From the NCBI GenBank assembly GCA_023663085.1, contig JAMPIB010000020.1, positions 1-55,819 on the forward strand: DNA of 55,819 nucleotides, in the 5' to 3' direction. The notes under the pieces were generated by a model. The model was not told the origin of the DNA, did not search any database, and saw nothing but the letters and a program-made list of their open reading frames with translations. The DNA is from Ruminococcus sp. (GTDB lineage: Bacteria; Bacillota; Clostridia; Lachnospirales; Lachnospiraceae). Shown here piece after piece: positions 17,814 to 25,822 of the stretch (position 1 is the first letter of the stretch; each line of letters starts with the position of its first letter). The translations under genes and the position numbers were made by a program.

Positions 17814-18567
17814 GCTGGCTGCCTCCTTCCCGGTTCCCGTTATAAATCGCGGACAATGCCGCTTCATCCGCGACTATGATAACATCCCTGTGAAGCTGTA
17901 ATATAGATGCCTGCACTTTGGGCGTGATCTTACCGAAGAAAGCCTCTTTTACAATAGCCGCTTTCTCTGTGCCGCTTACGACCACTAAGACTTTTTTCGC
18001 CTGCATGATAGTCTGGATACCGATTGTATATGCCTGTCTGGGTACTTCCTCTATAGACGCGAAAAATCTCTGATTGGCCTGTATCGTAGACTGCGCCAGA
18101 TCAACACAGTGTGTCTGCGCCACAAACTCCTCTCCGGGTTCATTGAAACCGATATGTCCGTTATGGCCAAGCCCCAGAAGCAGCAGATCTATGCCGCCCA
18201 CATTCCTGATGACTTTATCATAGTCACTACATGCCTTATCACTGTCGCTCTGCATCCCATCGGGCAAAAAAATGCGGGTTTTATCCATATTTACCCTGTC
18301 GAACAAATGTTTGTTCATAAAATAATAATAACTCTGCTCGTTATCCTTGGTCAGCCCCTTATATTCATCCAGATTGATGCTCGTCACGCCGGAAAAATCC
18401 AGATCGCCTTTCTGATACCACGCCACAAGCTGTTCATATATGCCGATCGGCGTTGAGCCGGTAGCAAGTCCCAGCACGCACTTTGGTTCCATAATGATCT
18501 GCGCGGATATGATATTGGCTGCCTTCCTGCTCATTCCGGCATAGTCTTTGGCTCTGATGATCTTCAT
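17803..18567 (-). CDS. nagB: Glucosamine-6-phosphate deaminase NagB
   Basis: Isomerising deaminase giving fructose-6-P and ammonia from glucosamine-6-P. Recognisable motifs are LGLATGSTPIGIYE (phosphate site, about 33-46), the catalytic Asp in SINLDEYKGL near 72 and the catalytic His region LGLGHNGHIGFNEP near 136-149. The protein ends soon after the conserved core; at 254 residues it lacks the extended C-terminus of E. coli NagB and resembles the shorter Firmicute type. AGGAGGG ten bases before the ATG at 18567 sets the start. It follows nagE after a hairpin-containing gap. Confidence 0.96.
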   Translation of the reverse strand: MKIIRAKDYAGMSRKAANIISAQIIMEPKCVLGLATGSTPIGIYEQLVAWYQKGDLDFSGVTSINLDEYKGLTKDNEQSYYYFMNKHLFDRVNMDKTRIFLPDGMQSDSDKACSDYDKVIRNVGGIDLLLLGLGHNGHIGFNEPGEEFVAQTHCVDLAQSTIQANQRFFASIEEVPRQAYTIGIQTIMQAKKVLVVVSGTEKAAIVKEAFFGKITPKVQASILQLHRDVIIVADEAALSAIYNGNREGGSQHDY

Positions 18568-18588
18568 TAACAGTCCCTCCTATCACTT

Positions 18589-18617
18589 TAAAAAGCGGAG
18601 TCCCGAAGGCCTCCGCT
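18589..18617 (-). terminator. Hairpin with UUCG loop between nagE and nagB
   Basis: Minus strand AGCGGAG, an inner CC-TTCG-GG stem, then CTCCGCT and five T. It has the form of an intrinsic terminator but lies inside the operon, 22 bases before nagB. It may act as a partial terminator that lowers nagBA expression or as a 3'-end stabiliser of the upstream mRNA. Confidence 0.7.
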
Positions 18618-18654
18618 CTGCCAGGTGGTTCGGTACATTAATCGCTTAAAATAC

Positions 18655-20124
18655 CTATAACATTTTCTTCATTTCATCAGCTACAAACTGCACTTTCGTA
18701 CCTACAATAACCTGAACGGCGTTCTTGCTCGGTCTCATAACCCCTGCAACACCCGCAGATTTTATCTTTTTCTCATCGATCAGCGTATAGTCTTTAATTT
18801 CCAGACGAAGTCTGGTGATGCAGTTATCCAGCGAAGTAACGTTGGACTTGCCGCCGAGACCTTCGAGAATTACTGACGCTACTTTTGTGAAATCATCATT
18901 TAAAAGAACCGCTTTTTTCTCTGCTTCTACATCATCATCTTCCCGTCCGGGTGTCTTAAGATCAAATTTCACAATAGCAAAACGGAATACCACATAAAAT
19001 ACTATGAAGGCCGCTATACCGAGCGGAAGGATCATCCATGTATTCTGTGCCGCCGGTAAAGACGCTGAAAAAACAAGATCCGTCGCGCCCGCCGAGAAGC
19101 TGAAACCTGCCCGGAATCCGACTAAAGTCGCGATAACTGTGAAAATGCCGTATAACAAAGCATAGATCAGATACAGCGCCGGTGCAAGGAACATGAAACC
19201 AAATTCAAAAGGTTCTGTAACACCGCAGACAAATGCACAGAGTGCTGCGGAGGCTACCAGACCGATGGCTACTTTCTTCTTACCGCTCTTCGCCGTATGG
19301 ATCATCGCCAGAGCCGCGCCCGGAATACCGAACATCATACACGGGAAGAAACCGGACATATACATACCCAGACTCCAGGAAACATCCGCACTGGTATCGC
19401 CTGCCCAGAAGTGGGACAGATCGCCAAGACCTACCGTATCAAACCAGAATACATTGTTCAGCGCGTGATGTAAGCCTGTCGGAATGAGCAGTCTGTTTAA
19501 GAATGCGTAAATACCTGCGCCAACCGCGCCAAGACTTACGATTCCCTGACCTAACGCTAAGAGTGCGCCGTAGATAATGGGCCATACGACTAACAGGATC
19601 GCCGATACCACGATTGCTACGACACCGGAAACAATCGCCACACAGCGTTTGCCGCTGAAAAAAGACAACCATTCCGGCAGTTTTGTATTCTTGAATTTAT
19701 TGTAACAGGTTGCTCCGATGATACCGGATAAAATACCGATAAACGGATTGGATATCGCCGAGAAAGCCAATGACTTATTGGCGTTTTCCGCAATAGACGG
19801 CATCAGTGTTGTCACCGTACCCACTGAAAGCAGGTTGGTGATCATCAGCCATGAAGCCAGTGCCGCAAGTCCTGCAGTACCGTCATGATCGTCCGCCATG
19901 CCGACGCCGACACCGATAACGAACAGGATGGCCATATTGTCGATCAGTGCGCCGCCTGCCTTTACCAGGAAAAATCCCAGCAAATGTAAAAAACCGGTTA
20001 TTTCTCCGCCCTGCATGGTCGCCGGACACAACGCGTATCCGATACCCATCAGGATACCGCAGATTGGCAGACATGCTACCGGCAGCATCAAAGCTTTACC
20101 CAGCTTCTGTAAATATTTCATCAT
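18655..20124 (-). CDS. nagE: PTS N-acetylglucosamine-type permease, EIICB
   Basis: Membrane permease of the glucose/GlcNAc PTS family, 489 residues. The EIIC domain (about 1-385) has around ten membrane helices and the family's LLIPTGLHHALNNVFWF segment. The EIIB domain follows, with the phosphorylated Cys in LDNCITRLRLEI near residue 437. There is no EIIA domain, which fits with the separate IIA gene at the head of the same operon. GlcNAc specificity is inferred from the operon with nagB and nagA; a glucose-type permease is the alternative. The start ATG at 20124 is preceded by AAGGGGG. Confidence 0.9.
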   Translation of the reverse strand: MMKYLQKLGKALMLPVACLPICGILMGIGYALCPATMQGGEITGFLHLLGFFLVKAGGALIDNMAILFVIGVGVGMADDHDGTAGLAALASWLMITNLLSVGTVTTLMPSIAENANKSLAFSAISNPFIGILSGIIGATCYNKFKNTKLPEWLSFFSGKRCVAIVSGVVAIVVSAILLVVWPIIYGALLALGQGIVSLGAVGAGIYAFLNRLLIPTGLHHALNNVFWFDTVGLGDLSHFWAGDTSADVSWSLGMYMSGFFPCMMFGIPGAALAMIHTAKSGKKKVAIGLVASAALCAFVCGVTEPFEFGFMFLAPALYLIYALLYGIFTVIATLVGFRAGFSFSAGATDLVFSASLPAAQNTWMILPLGIAAFIVFYVVFRFAIVKFDLKTPGREDDDVEAEKKAVLLNDDFTKVASVILEGLGGKSNVTSLDNCITRLRLEIKDYTLIDEKKIKSAGVAGVMRPSKNAVQVIVGTKVQFVADEMKKML

Positions 20125-20230
20125 AAATATCTACCCCCTTATCATAATTTTGAAGTTCCGCCCTGGCCGCGAAACCGACTTTTGTTTCTATATTCAATGA
20201 GCTTACCGCTCATGAACACCATAGATCACC

Positions 20231-20488
20231 TTACAGATTTTCCTTAAAAAAACGTTCTAACGTATCAAACGCCGCCTCTTCGTCTTCGCCCTCTATCTGG
20301 CAGGTAACTTCCATCCCCTGTTTGATACCAAGACTCATCAGCATGATCAGTTTTTTCGCATCAGCGCTCTTACCGTTACTGCTTATCGTCACCTTACTTT
20401 TAACAGCAACCGCCTGCTTTACCAGAAGACCTGCGGGTCTTGCATGCAGTCCGACCGGATCTGTGATAACATACTGAAATTCTTTCAT
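20231..20488 (-). CDS. ptsH: Phosphocarrier protein HPr
   Basis: Small cytosolic PTS carrier that passes phosphate from EI to EIIA. H15 in GLHARPAG is the phosphorylated histidine. Aligned with Bacillus HPr (NGKTVNLKSIMGVMSLGI), this protein reads NGKSADAKKLIMLMSLGI, so position 46 is Lys rather than the Ser phosphorylated by HPr kinase. Length 85, normal. It lies three bases after ptsI. The missing Ser-46 suggests it does not act in HPr(Ser-P)/CcpA control; neither hprK nor ccpA is in the window. Confidence 0.97.
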   Translation of the reverse strand: MKEFQYVITDPVGLHARPAGLLVKQAVAVKSKVTISSNGKSADAKKLIMLMSLGIKQGMEVTCQIEGEDEEAAFDTLERFFKENL

Positions 20489-20491
20489 AGA

Positions 20492-22123
20492 TCATACACT
20501 CTCCTTTCGTTTTATATCTCTTATGGCCTTACGCACCTTTAATACCGAAGAAGCGGATACACTCAGTTCATCCACTCCCATATCCACAAACGTTTCCGTA
20601 AGCAGCGTATCCGCCGCCAGTTCTCCGCAGATACCGGCCCAGATTCCGGCCTTGTGCGCATTTTCCACCGTCATCTTTATCAGTTTAAGTACCGCGGGAT
20701 GATGCGTATCACAGGTGCTCTCCAGTTTCTGGTTCTGACGGTCTACCGCTAACGTATACTGTGTGAGATCATTTGTACCGATACTGAAAAAATCGACCTC
20801 TTTCGCCAGTTCTTCGGAAATTAAGGCTGCTGCAGGTGTTTCTATCATAATGCCCAGTTCCACTTCGGCTATCGGATGCCCTTCTTTTCGCAGAGCCGCC
20901 CTGACCTGTTCGACAATCTCTTTGATGCGTTTTACTTCGGCCACGGATACCACCATAGGGAACATAATGGCCGCCCTGCCGTATGCAGAGGCACGATAGA
21001 TCGCCCGAAGCTGTGTCATGAAAATTTCCGGTCTGTCCAGACAGATCCTGATGGCCCGAAATCCCAGAGCGGGATTTTCTTCCGTCTCCAGATTAAAATA
21101 GTCCACTTTCTTATCGGCGCCGATATCCAGTGTGCGGATCACAACTTTCTTACCGCCCATTTTTTCCAGTACGGCCTTATAACTTGCAAACTGTTCTTCT
21201 TCACTCGGAAAGCCGTTTCTTCCAAGGTAGAGGAACTCGCTGCGGAACAGGCCGATCCCGCCGGCATCCGCCGCCAGAATCCCTTCTACATCTTCCACTT
21301 TGCCAATATTGCCAAAAACATCAAGGCGTCTGCCGTCGCCTGTGACATTGTCCTGCCCTTTTAACAGTTCTAACTCTTCCAGATCGGCTATCCACTGATT
21401 TTTCAGACGTATCTTCTCCTCTAATGTATCCTGATCCGGTTCGATTATAAATTCACCACTGAAGCCGTCAACCACGCCTGCCTTGCCGGCGATATCGTCC
21501 GTGATCGTCATCCCGGTATTTACTAACGCAGGCAGATTCATGCTTCTGGCCAGGATTGCCGTATGCGAATTGGCGGAACCGCGCAGCGTTACAAAGGCCA
21601 GTATTTTATTTTTATCCATTTTGACCGTCTCGCTCGGTGTCAGATCATCCGCCACCACAATGACCGGTTCCTCCGCCTGTATGCCGTCTTCCGGTATGCC
21701 GGCCAGTATACGGATGACTCTGGCGGAAATATCTTTGATATCGACCGCCCTCGCCCGCATATAATCATCATCCATGGAGGCGAACAGTTCCACAAACTGT
21801 TCTTTCGCCGTCTCTACCGCATATTCGGCATTGTACCCTTCTTCCATAACAGTTCTGGCCGCGTCAAGATAATCTTCGTCTTCCAACATCATTTTATGTA
21901 CGTCGAAGATCATCGCATGGTCTTCTCCGACCTCGGCAAGCGTTTTTTCATAAAGTACGCCTAACTGGGTTTTTGCCGTTTCCACGGCGTCCAGAAAACG
22001 CTTTTTCTCCGCCTCTGCATCGTCAATCTTTGTTTTTACGACCCGATACCCGGCTTTTTGATAATGGTATATCCTTCCTATGGCGATTCCTTTCAGTACG
22101 CTTTTTCCAATATATTTTTCCAT
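20492..22123 (-). CDS. ptsI: Phosphoenolpyruvate-protein phosphotransferase (PTS enzyme I)
   Basis: Takes phosphate from PEP and passes it to HPr. The active-site histidine is H187 in RGSANSHTAILARS; the C-terminal PEP-binding barrel shows GLFRSEFLYLGR, DIGADK, the MIETPAAALISEEL stretch and GTNDLTQYTL. At 543 residues it is slightly shorter than Bacillus EI. The ATG at 22123 has AAGGAGG eight bases upstream; 14 further open codons before it have no family similarity. It lies between the IIA gene and ptsH, so general and sugar-specific PTS components are co-expressed. Confidence 0.97.
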   Translation of the reverse strand: MEKYIGKSVLKGIAIGRIYHYQKAGYRVVKTKIDDAEAEKKRFLDAVETAKTQLGVLYEKTLAEVGEDHAMIFDVHKMMLEDEDYLDAARTVMEEGYNAEYAVETAKEQFVELFASMDDDYMRARAVDIKDISARVIRILAGIPEDGIQAEEPVIVVADDLTPSETVKMDKNKILAFVTLRGSANSHTAILARSMNLPALVNTGMTITDDIAGKAGVVDGFSGEFIIEPDQDTLEEKIRLKNQWIADLEELELLKGQDNVTGDGRRLDVFGNIGKVEDVEGILAADAGGIGLFRSEFLYLGRNGFPSEEEQFASYKAVLEKMGGKKVVIRTLDIGADKKVDYFNLETEENPALGFRAIRICLDRPEIFMTQLRAIYRASAYGRAAIMFPMVVSVAEVKRIKEIVEQVRAALRKEGHPIAEVELGIMIETPAAALISEELAKEVDFFSIGTNDLTQYTLAVDRQNQKLESTCDTHHPAVLKLIKMTVENAHKAGIWAGICGELAADTLLTETFVDMGVDELSVSASSVLKVRKAIRDIKRKESV

Positions 22124-22172
22124 GCAGGACCTCCTTCTTGCATAGTCAGCGGACCATTGACTCATCCGGTCA

Positions 22173-22661
22173 TCATTTTCGTATAGTCAGGATATCGTCT
22201 CCGATCGCCACATCACCGGACTCCGCCATCTGAAAATCGCTAAAATCACCGGAATTACAGATGATGACCGGCGTGATGATATCATACCCTTCCGCTTTGA
22301 TCTGTTCGATATCAGCCTCTATAAGCAGATCGCCCTTTTTCACTTCCTGTCCCTCAGCCGCATGAATTGTGAAATGCTTTCCATTCAGTTTCACCGTATC
22401 GAGTCCCACATGGATCAGGATTTCCACGCCCTCGTTACTGGTCATCGCCGCGGCGTGACCGGTCGGAAATACAGTATTGACTACCCCGTCCGCCGGAGCG
22501 CATACCTTACCATCCGCCGGTATGATGGCCGCGCCTCTGCCCAATACTTCTTCGCTGAATGTAGGGTCGCTCACCTCTTTGATGCTTACTAACCTGCCCG
22601 ATAGCGGCGCTGCTATCATAATGCCGCCATCCCTGCCGAATAGATTCTGAAAAAGTTTCAT
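22173..22661 (-). CDS. PTS glucose-type EIIA component (Crr-like)
   Basis: Stand-alone cytosolic IIA of the glucose family, 162 residues. The phosphorylated histidine is H84 in ILIHVGLDTVKLNG and the partner histidine is H69 in FPTGHAAAM; the beta-sandwich signature APADGVVNTVF precedes them. It is the first gene of the operon, preceded by AAGGAGAAGG. Since NagE here is an IICB protein, this gene should supply the IIA function and may also serve other permeases. The symbol crr is often used for such genes, but a regulatory Crr role is not shown. Confidence 0.93.
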   Translation of the reverse strand: MKLFQNLFGRDGGIMIAAPLSGRLVSIKEVSDPTFSEEVLGRGAAIIPADGKVCAPADGVVNTVFPTGHAAAMTSNEGVEILIHVGLDTVKLNGKHFTIHAAEGQEVKKGDLLIEADIEQIKAEGYDIITPVIICNSGDFSDFQMAESGDVAIGDDILTIRK

Positions 22662-22719
22662 CTACCTTCTCCTTTCCTTCATCCGCCCATTTTTCACAGA
22701 CTCCATCGCCCTGTAAAGC

Positions 22720-22770
22720 AAAAAACCAATTTTATAAACTGAGCCAGCGGTTCATTTATAAAATTGGTTT
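22720..22770 (-). terminator. Long leader hairpin with U-tract upstream of the PTS operon (attenuator candidate)
   Basis: Perfect 16-base inverted repeat (22755-22770 with 22723-22738, minus strand AAACCAATTTTATAAA and its complement). Its 16-base loop adds a further four pairs (GAACC/GGCTC with one A-C mismatch), and six T follow (22725-22720). It lies in the leader, about 40 bases after the predicted transcription start and 59 before the first ATG. An upstream ATAAAAT in the leader could pair with ATTTTAT of the 5' arm as an antiterminator. It could instead only end readthrough from degV. Confidence 0.75.
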
Positions 22771-22818
22771 CCTCCATTTATTTTATATTTCCAAGTATTT
22801 TGTTTTGCCGTTAAAATA

Positions 22819-22847
22819 ATTATAGCAATACGTACAACAAAAGTCAA
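22819..22847 (-). promoter_or_regulatory. Sigma-A promoter of the crr-ptsI-ptsH-nagEBA operon
   Basis: Minus strand TTGACT (22847-22842), 17-base spacer, TATAAT (22824-22819). Predicted transcription start is near 22812, giving a leader of about 150 bases that contains the hairpin at 22720-22770. The spacer carries a short TACGTA palindrome. Confidence 0.88.
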
Positions 22848-22885
22848 TGCCATATTATATTCTATTCACTATCCCGGACAATATT

Positions 22886-23746
22886 CTATATTTTTTTACA
22901 ACAGGTCACGGCCAGCGCACCGGGGCCGATATGGCAGGACACGCTTAATGAAAGCGGATCCATATGAATGTCAAATCCCGGAAACGCCGCCGCGACTTCC
23001 GATTTAAACTGATTTGCACTCTCCAGATCATAGGTATAGGCCATTGCCAGATGGATATTATCGGGGCTGCATCCTCCGAAACGGTTATTCATATCGTTTC
23101 GGACGGCGTTTATCATCATGGTCTTTCCCTGCGAAGCTGTACGGGCCTTGGCAAAGGCATCCAGTTTCTCTCCCTGTATCTGCAATACAGGTTTTAAACG
23201 CAGGATCGTACCGAGCGCCGCCGCGGCAGGGGTGATGCGTCCGCCTTTTTTCAGATAATACAACGTATCCAGCATGATATAAATGCTGGAATTAAATTTA
23301 TCTTCTTCCAGAAAATCCCTGATCTGCGCCGCATCCATGCCGCGGCCGATCAGCGCCAGGGCATCCAGAACGGACTGTCTCTGCGTAACGGAGATACGCT
23401 GGTTATTGACTACCTGTACTCTGCCCCCATAATCTTCGGCCAGCATGAGCGCGCTCTGGCAGGAACCGCTCAGACCGCTGGACATCGGAATATGCACGAT
23501 CTGGTCATATTCTTTTAACAGTTCATCCCACAGATTCATGACCGATTCCGGCGTGGGCTGGCTTGTCACCACATTGGCGCCGGCCGCAAGTTTCTCATAA
23601 AATTCCGCCTGCGAGAGCGTGATGTCCTCATAATAGGTCTCCTCATCGATCATAAAAGGCATCGGCAGAACGGATATTCCCATCTCTTTCGCCTGCTTTT
23701 GCGTGATCCCGCTGTTACTGTCCGTAACGATTGCAACTTTTGCCAT
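22886..23746 (-). CDS. DegV family fatty-acid-binding protein (FakB-like)
   Basis: DegV-fold protein, 286 residues, that binds a fatty acid and presents it to the kinase FakA. N-terminal VAIVTDSNSGITQ, the PLPFxID-like strand LPMPFMIDEETYYEDI and the SGLSGSCQSA motif near 90 are typical. The ATG at 23746 gives the family-like N-terminus MAKVAIVTDS and has AGGAGG 12 bases upstream; 14 earlier open codons have no similarity. It lies downstream of recG in the same operon as the DAK2-domain kinase gene, which supports a FakB role. Last gene before the PTS promoter. Confidence 0.9.
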   Translation of the reverse strand: MAKVAIVTDSNSGITQKQAKEMGISVLPMPFMIDEETYYEDITLSQAEFYEKLAAGANVVTSQPTPESVMNLWDELLKEYDQIVHIPMSSGLSGSCQSALMLAEDYGGRVQVVNNQRISVTQRQSVLDALALIGRGMDAAQIRDFLEEDKFNSSIYIMLDTLYYLKKGGRITPAAAALGTILRLKPVLQIQGEKLDAFAKARTASQGKTMMINAVRNDMNNRFGGCSPDNIHLAMAYTYDLESANQFKSEVAAAFPGFDIHMDPLSLSVSCHIGPGALAVTCCKKI

Positions 23747-23768
23747 GTTATTGTTATTCCTCCTGCTA

Positions 23769-25814
23769 TTAAATTGAGCGAAAATCAACTGAATCCGCCT
23801 CAGTTTCTTCTAAAAACCTGTGCAATGCACTATGTGCCGGAGCACTCAGACCGGGGTCCTCTGTCAGAATTGCATCCGCCTCATCACTTGCCTGCTGTAA
23901 AATGGAGGCATCTGTAAAAACATCTCCCAACTCAAACTCCATCATACCGCTCTGCCTGACACCGAAAAGGTCTCCCGGCCCACGCAGCTTTAAATCCTGC
24001 GAAGATATATAAAACCCGTCATTGGATTCGTTTAATATTTTTAAACGCTCTAATGTCACTTTATTTTCGGATGTACTGATAAAAATACAGTAAGACTGAT
24101 ATTCTCCGCGTCCGACCCGCCCGCGTAACTGATGCAGACCGGCCAGTCCGAAGCGTTCCGCGTTTTCTACCATCATGACCGTGGCGTTTGGCACGTTGAT
24201 GCCGACTTCCACTACCGTCGTTGATACCAGCACGTCGATATGGTGCGCTTCAAACTGTTCCATGATGCGGTTTTTCTCGGCCGCTTTCATCCTGCCGTGT
24301 AAAGAAGCGACCTGTATGGAAGGCGCAAGGGTCGCTTTTAACCTGGCGGTATAAGAAACGACGTCCTCTAAGTCTTCCATTTCGCCCGCCTCTACCATTG
24401 GACAGATCACATAAGCCTGCCTGCCCGCTCGCACTTCTTTTTCAATAAAGCGGTAGGCCGTATCACGATAAGATGGCCCTACGACGCAGTTTTTAATGGG
24501 CAGCCGCTTTGCCGGCAGTTCATCCAGCACGGAAATATGCAGATCGCCATATAAAATAATAGCCAGAGTCCGCGGGATCGGCGTAGCGCTCATAACGAGC
24601 ACATGGGCGTCAAATCCCTTTTCTGCCAGCGCTTCTCTTTGTCTGACACCGAAACGGTGCTGTTCATCGGTAATGACAAGCGCCAGTTTATGATACTTTA
24701 CTTTTTCCTGAATTAAAGCATGAGTGCCGATAATAATATCCGCTCCGCCGCTTTCTATCTGCTCATAAATCTGTCTGCGGTCTTTTGCGGTAGTAGACCC
24801 GGTAAGCAGTACCGGCTCTATACGGAGTCCGTATTTCTTTTTCAGGGATATGAGCGCCTCAAAATGCTGTCTGGCCAGTACTTCCGTGGGTGCCATCATC
24901 GCACCCTGACAGCCGTTGGCCGCACACATGATAAGCGAAAGAAAGGCTAAAATCGTCTTGCCGGAGCCTACATCACCCTGTATGAGCCTGTTCATCGCCA
25001 GATCGCCGCCCAGATCAGAGACGATCTCCCGCCAGACTTTTATCTGGGCTTTCGTCAGTTCGTAAGGCAATGCTTCTATAAGCCGCACGGTATCAGCAGT
25101 CTCCATCATCCGATAACGGTTCGGCAGCGCGTTATTGTCGGCTCTGTGTCTGCGTAACATCAGGATAAACAGAAAAAACTCATCAAACACCAGTCTTTTT
25201 CTGGCCTGTAACAGCACTTCCCTATCCGCCGGAAAGTGCATCTGGTATACCGCATCCTGTCTGGGCATAAACTGATAACGTTTTAACAGTTTTTCGGGCA
25301 GAAAGTCTTCTTTTTCTACCTGCATCGCAAAAGCCTGCGTCACCGCTTTGGTTACAGCGTGGTTGCTTAAGCCTTTGGTCAGCATATATTTCGGGAGCAG
25401 ACGGTCTGTAAGCGCCTCATACTCATCGGGCTTGTAGGTCTTAGCCTGTTCCATGACGAGCCTGTTTCCTTTTTTTTGCAACAGGCCGTGAAAAACATAA
25501 AAAGTGCCTTTTTTTAAGGAATTTTTAAGATACGGCATATTAAAATAAGTCATCTGCAGCGTACCTGTGGCATCCTGTACCGTAAAATTCAAAATATTCA
25601 GATTCCTTACGTGCCTGAGCGTCATATTTCCGGTAATGACGCCGCGGATAGCCACACGCTCGCCAACGGGCGCCTGTGCGATCGCGTATGGTGCCCGAAA
25701 CTGCTCATAATCTTTCGGATAGTAGTGCAGCAGTTCTTCCGTCGTCGTAATGCCCAGTCTGGCGAATAATGCGGCACTCTTTTCCCCGATTCCCTTTAAC
25801 GCCGTGATGTTCAT
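23769..25814 (-). CDS. recG: ATP-dependent DNA helicase RecG
   Basis: Branch-migration helicase that regresses stalled forks and processes Holliday junctions. The N-terminal wedge/OB domain (about 50-150) is followed by the helicase core: Walker A QGDVGSGKT near 284, the DEQH box in ITDEQHRFGVRQR, MSATPIPRTL, and the QLRGRVGRGEYQSYC motif VI. It has 681 residues, normal for RecG. It begins eight bases after the fakA-like gene and is followed after 22 bases by the degV gene. The fakA-recG order is common in Firmicutes. Confidence 0.97.
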   Translation of the reverse strand: MNITALKGIGEKSAALFARLGITTTEELLHYYPKDYEQFRAPYAIAQAPVGERVAIRGVITGNMTLRHVRNLNILNFTVQDATGTLQMTYFNMPYLKNSLKKGTFYVFHGLLQKKGNRLVMEQAKTYKPDEYEALTDRLLPKYMLTKGLSNHAVTKAVTQAFAMQVEKEDFLPEKLLKRYQFMPRQDAVYQMHFPADREVLLQARKRLVFDEFFLFILMLRRHRADNNALPNRYRMMETADTVRLIEALPYELTKAQIKVWREIVSDLGGDLAMNRLIQGDVGSGKTILAFLSLIMCAANGCQGAMMAPTEVLARQHFEALISLKKKYGLRIEPVLLTGSTTAKDRRQIYEQIESGGADIIIGTHALIQEKVKYHKLALVITDEQHRFGVRQREALAEKGFDAHVLVMSATPIPRTLAIILYGDLHISVLDELPAKRLPIKNCVVGPSYRDTAYRFIEKEVRAGRQAYVICPMVEAGEMEDLEDVVSYTARLKATLAPSIQVASLHGRMKAAEKNRIMEQFEAHHIDVLVSTTVVEVGINVPNATVMMVENAERFGLAGLHQLRGRVGRGEYQSYCIFISTSENKVTLERLKILNESNDGFYISSQDLKLRGPGDLFGVRQSGMMEFELGDVFTDASILQQASDEADAILTEDPGLSAPAHSALHRFLEETEADSVDFRSI

Positions 25815-25822
25815 ATATTATC

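Noticed and set aside
20125-20230. ATGAGC-GCTCAT hairpin between ptsH and nagE
   Set aside because: No T-run follows and there is no recognisable antiterminator or riboswitch pattern; probably chance.
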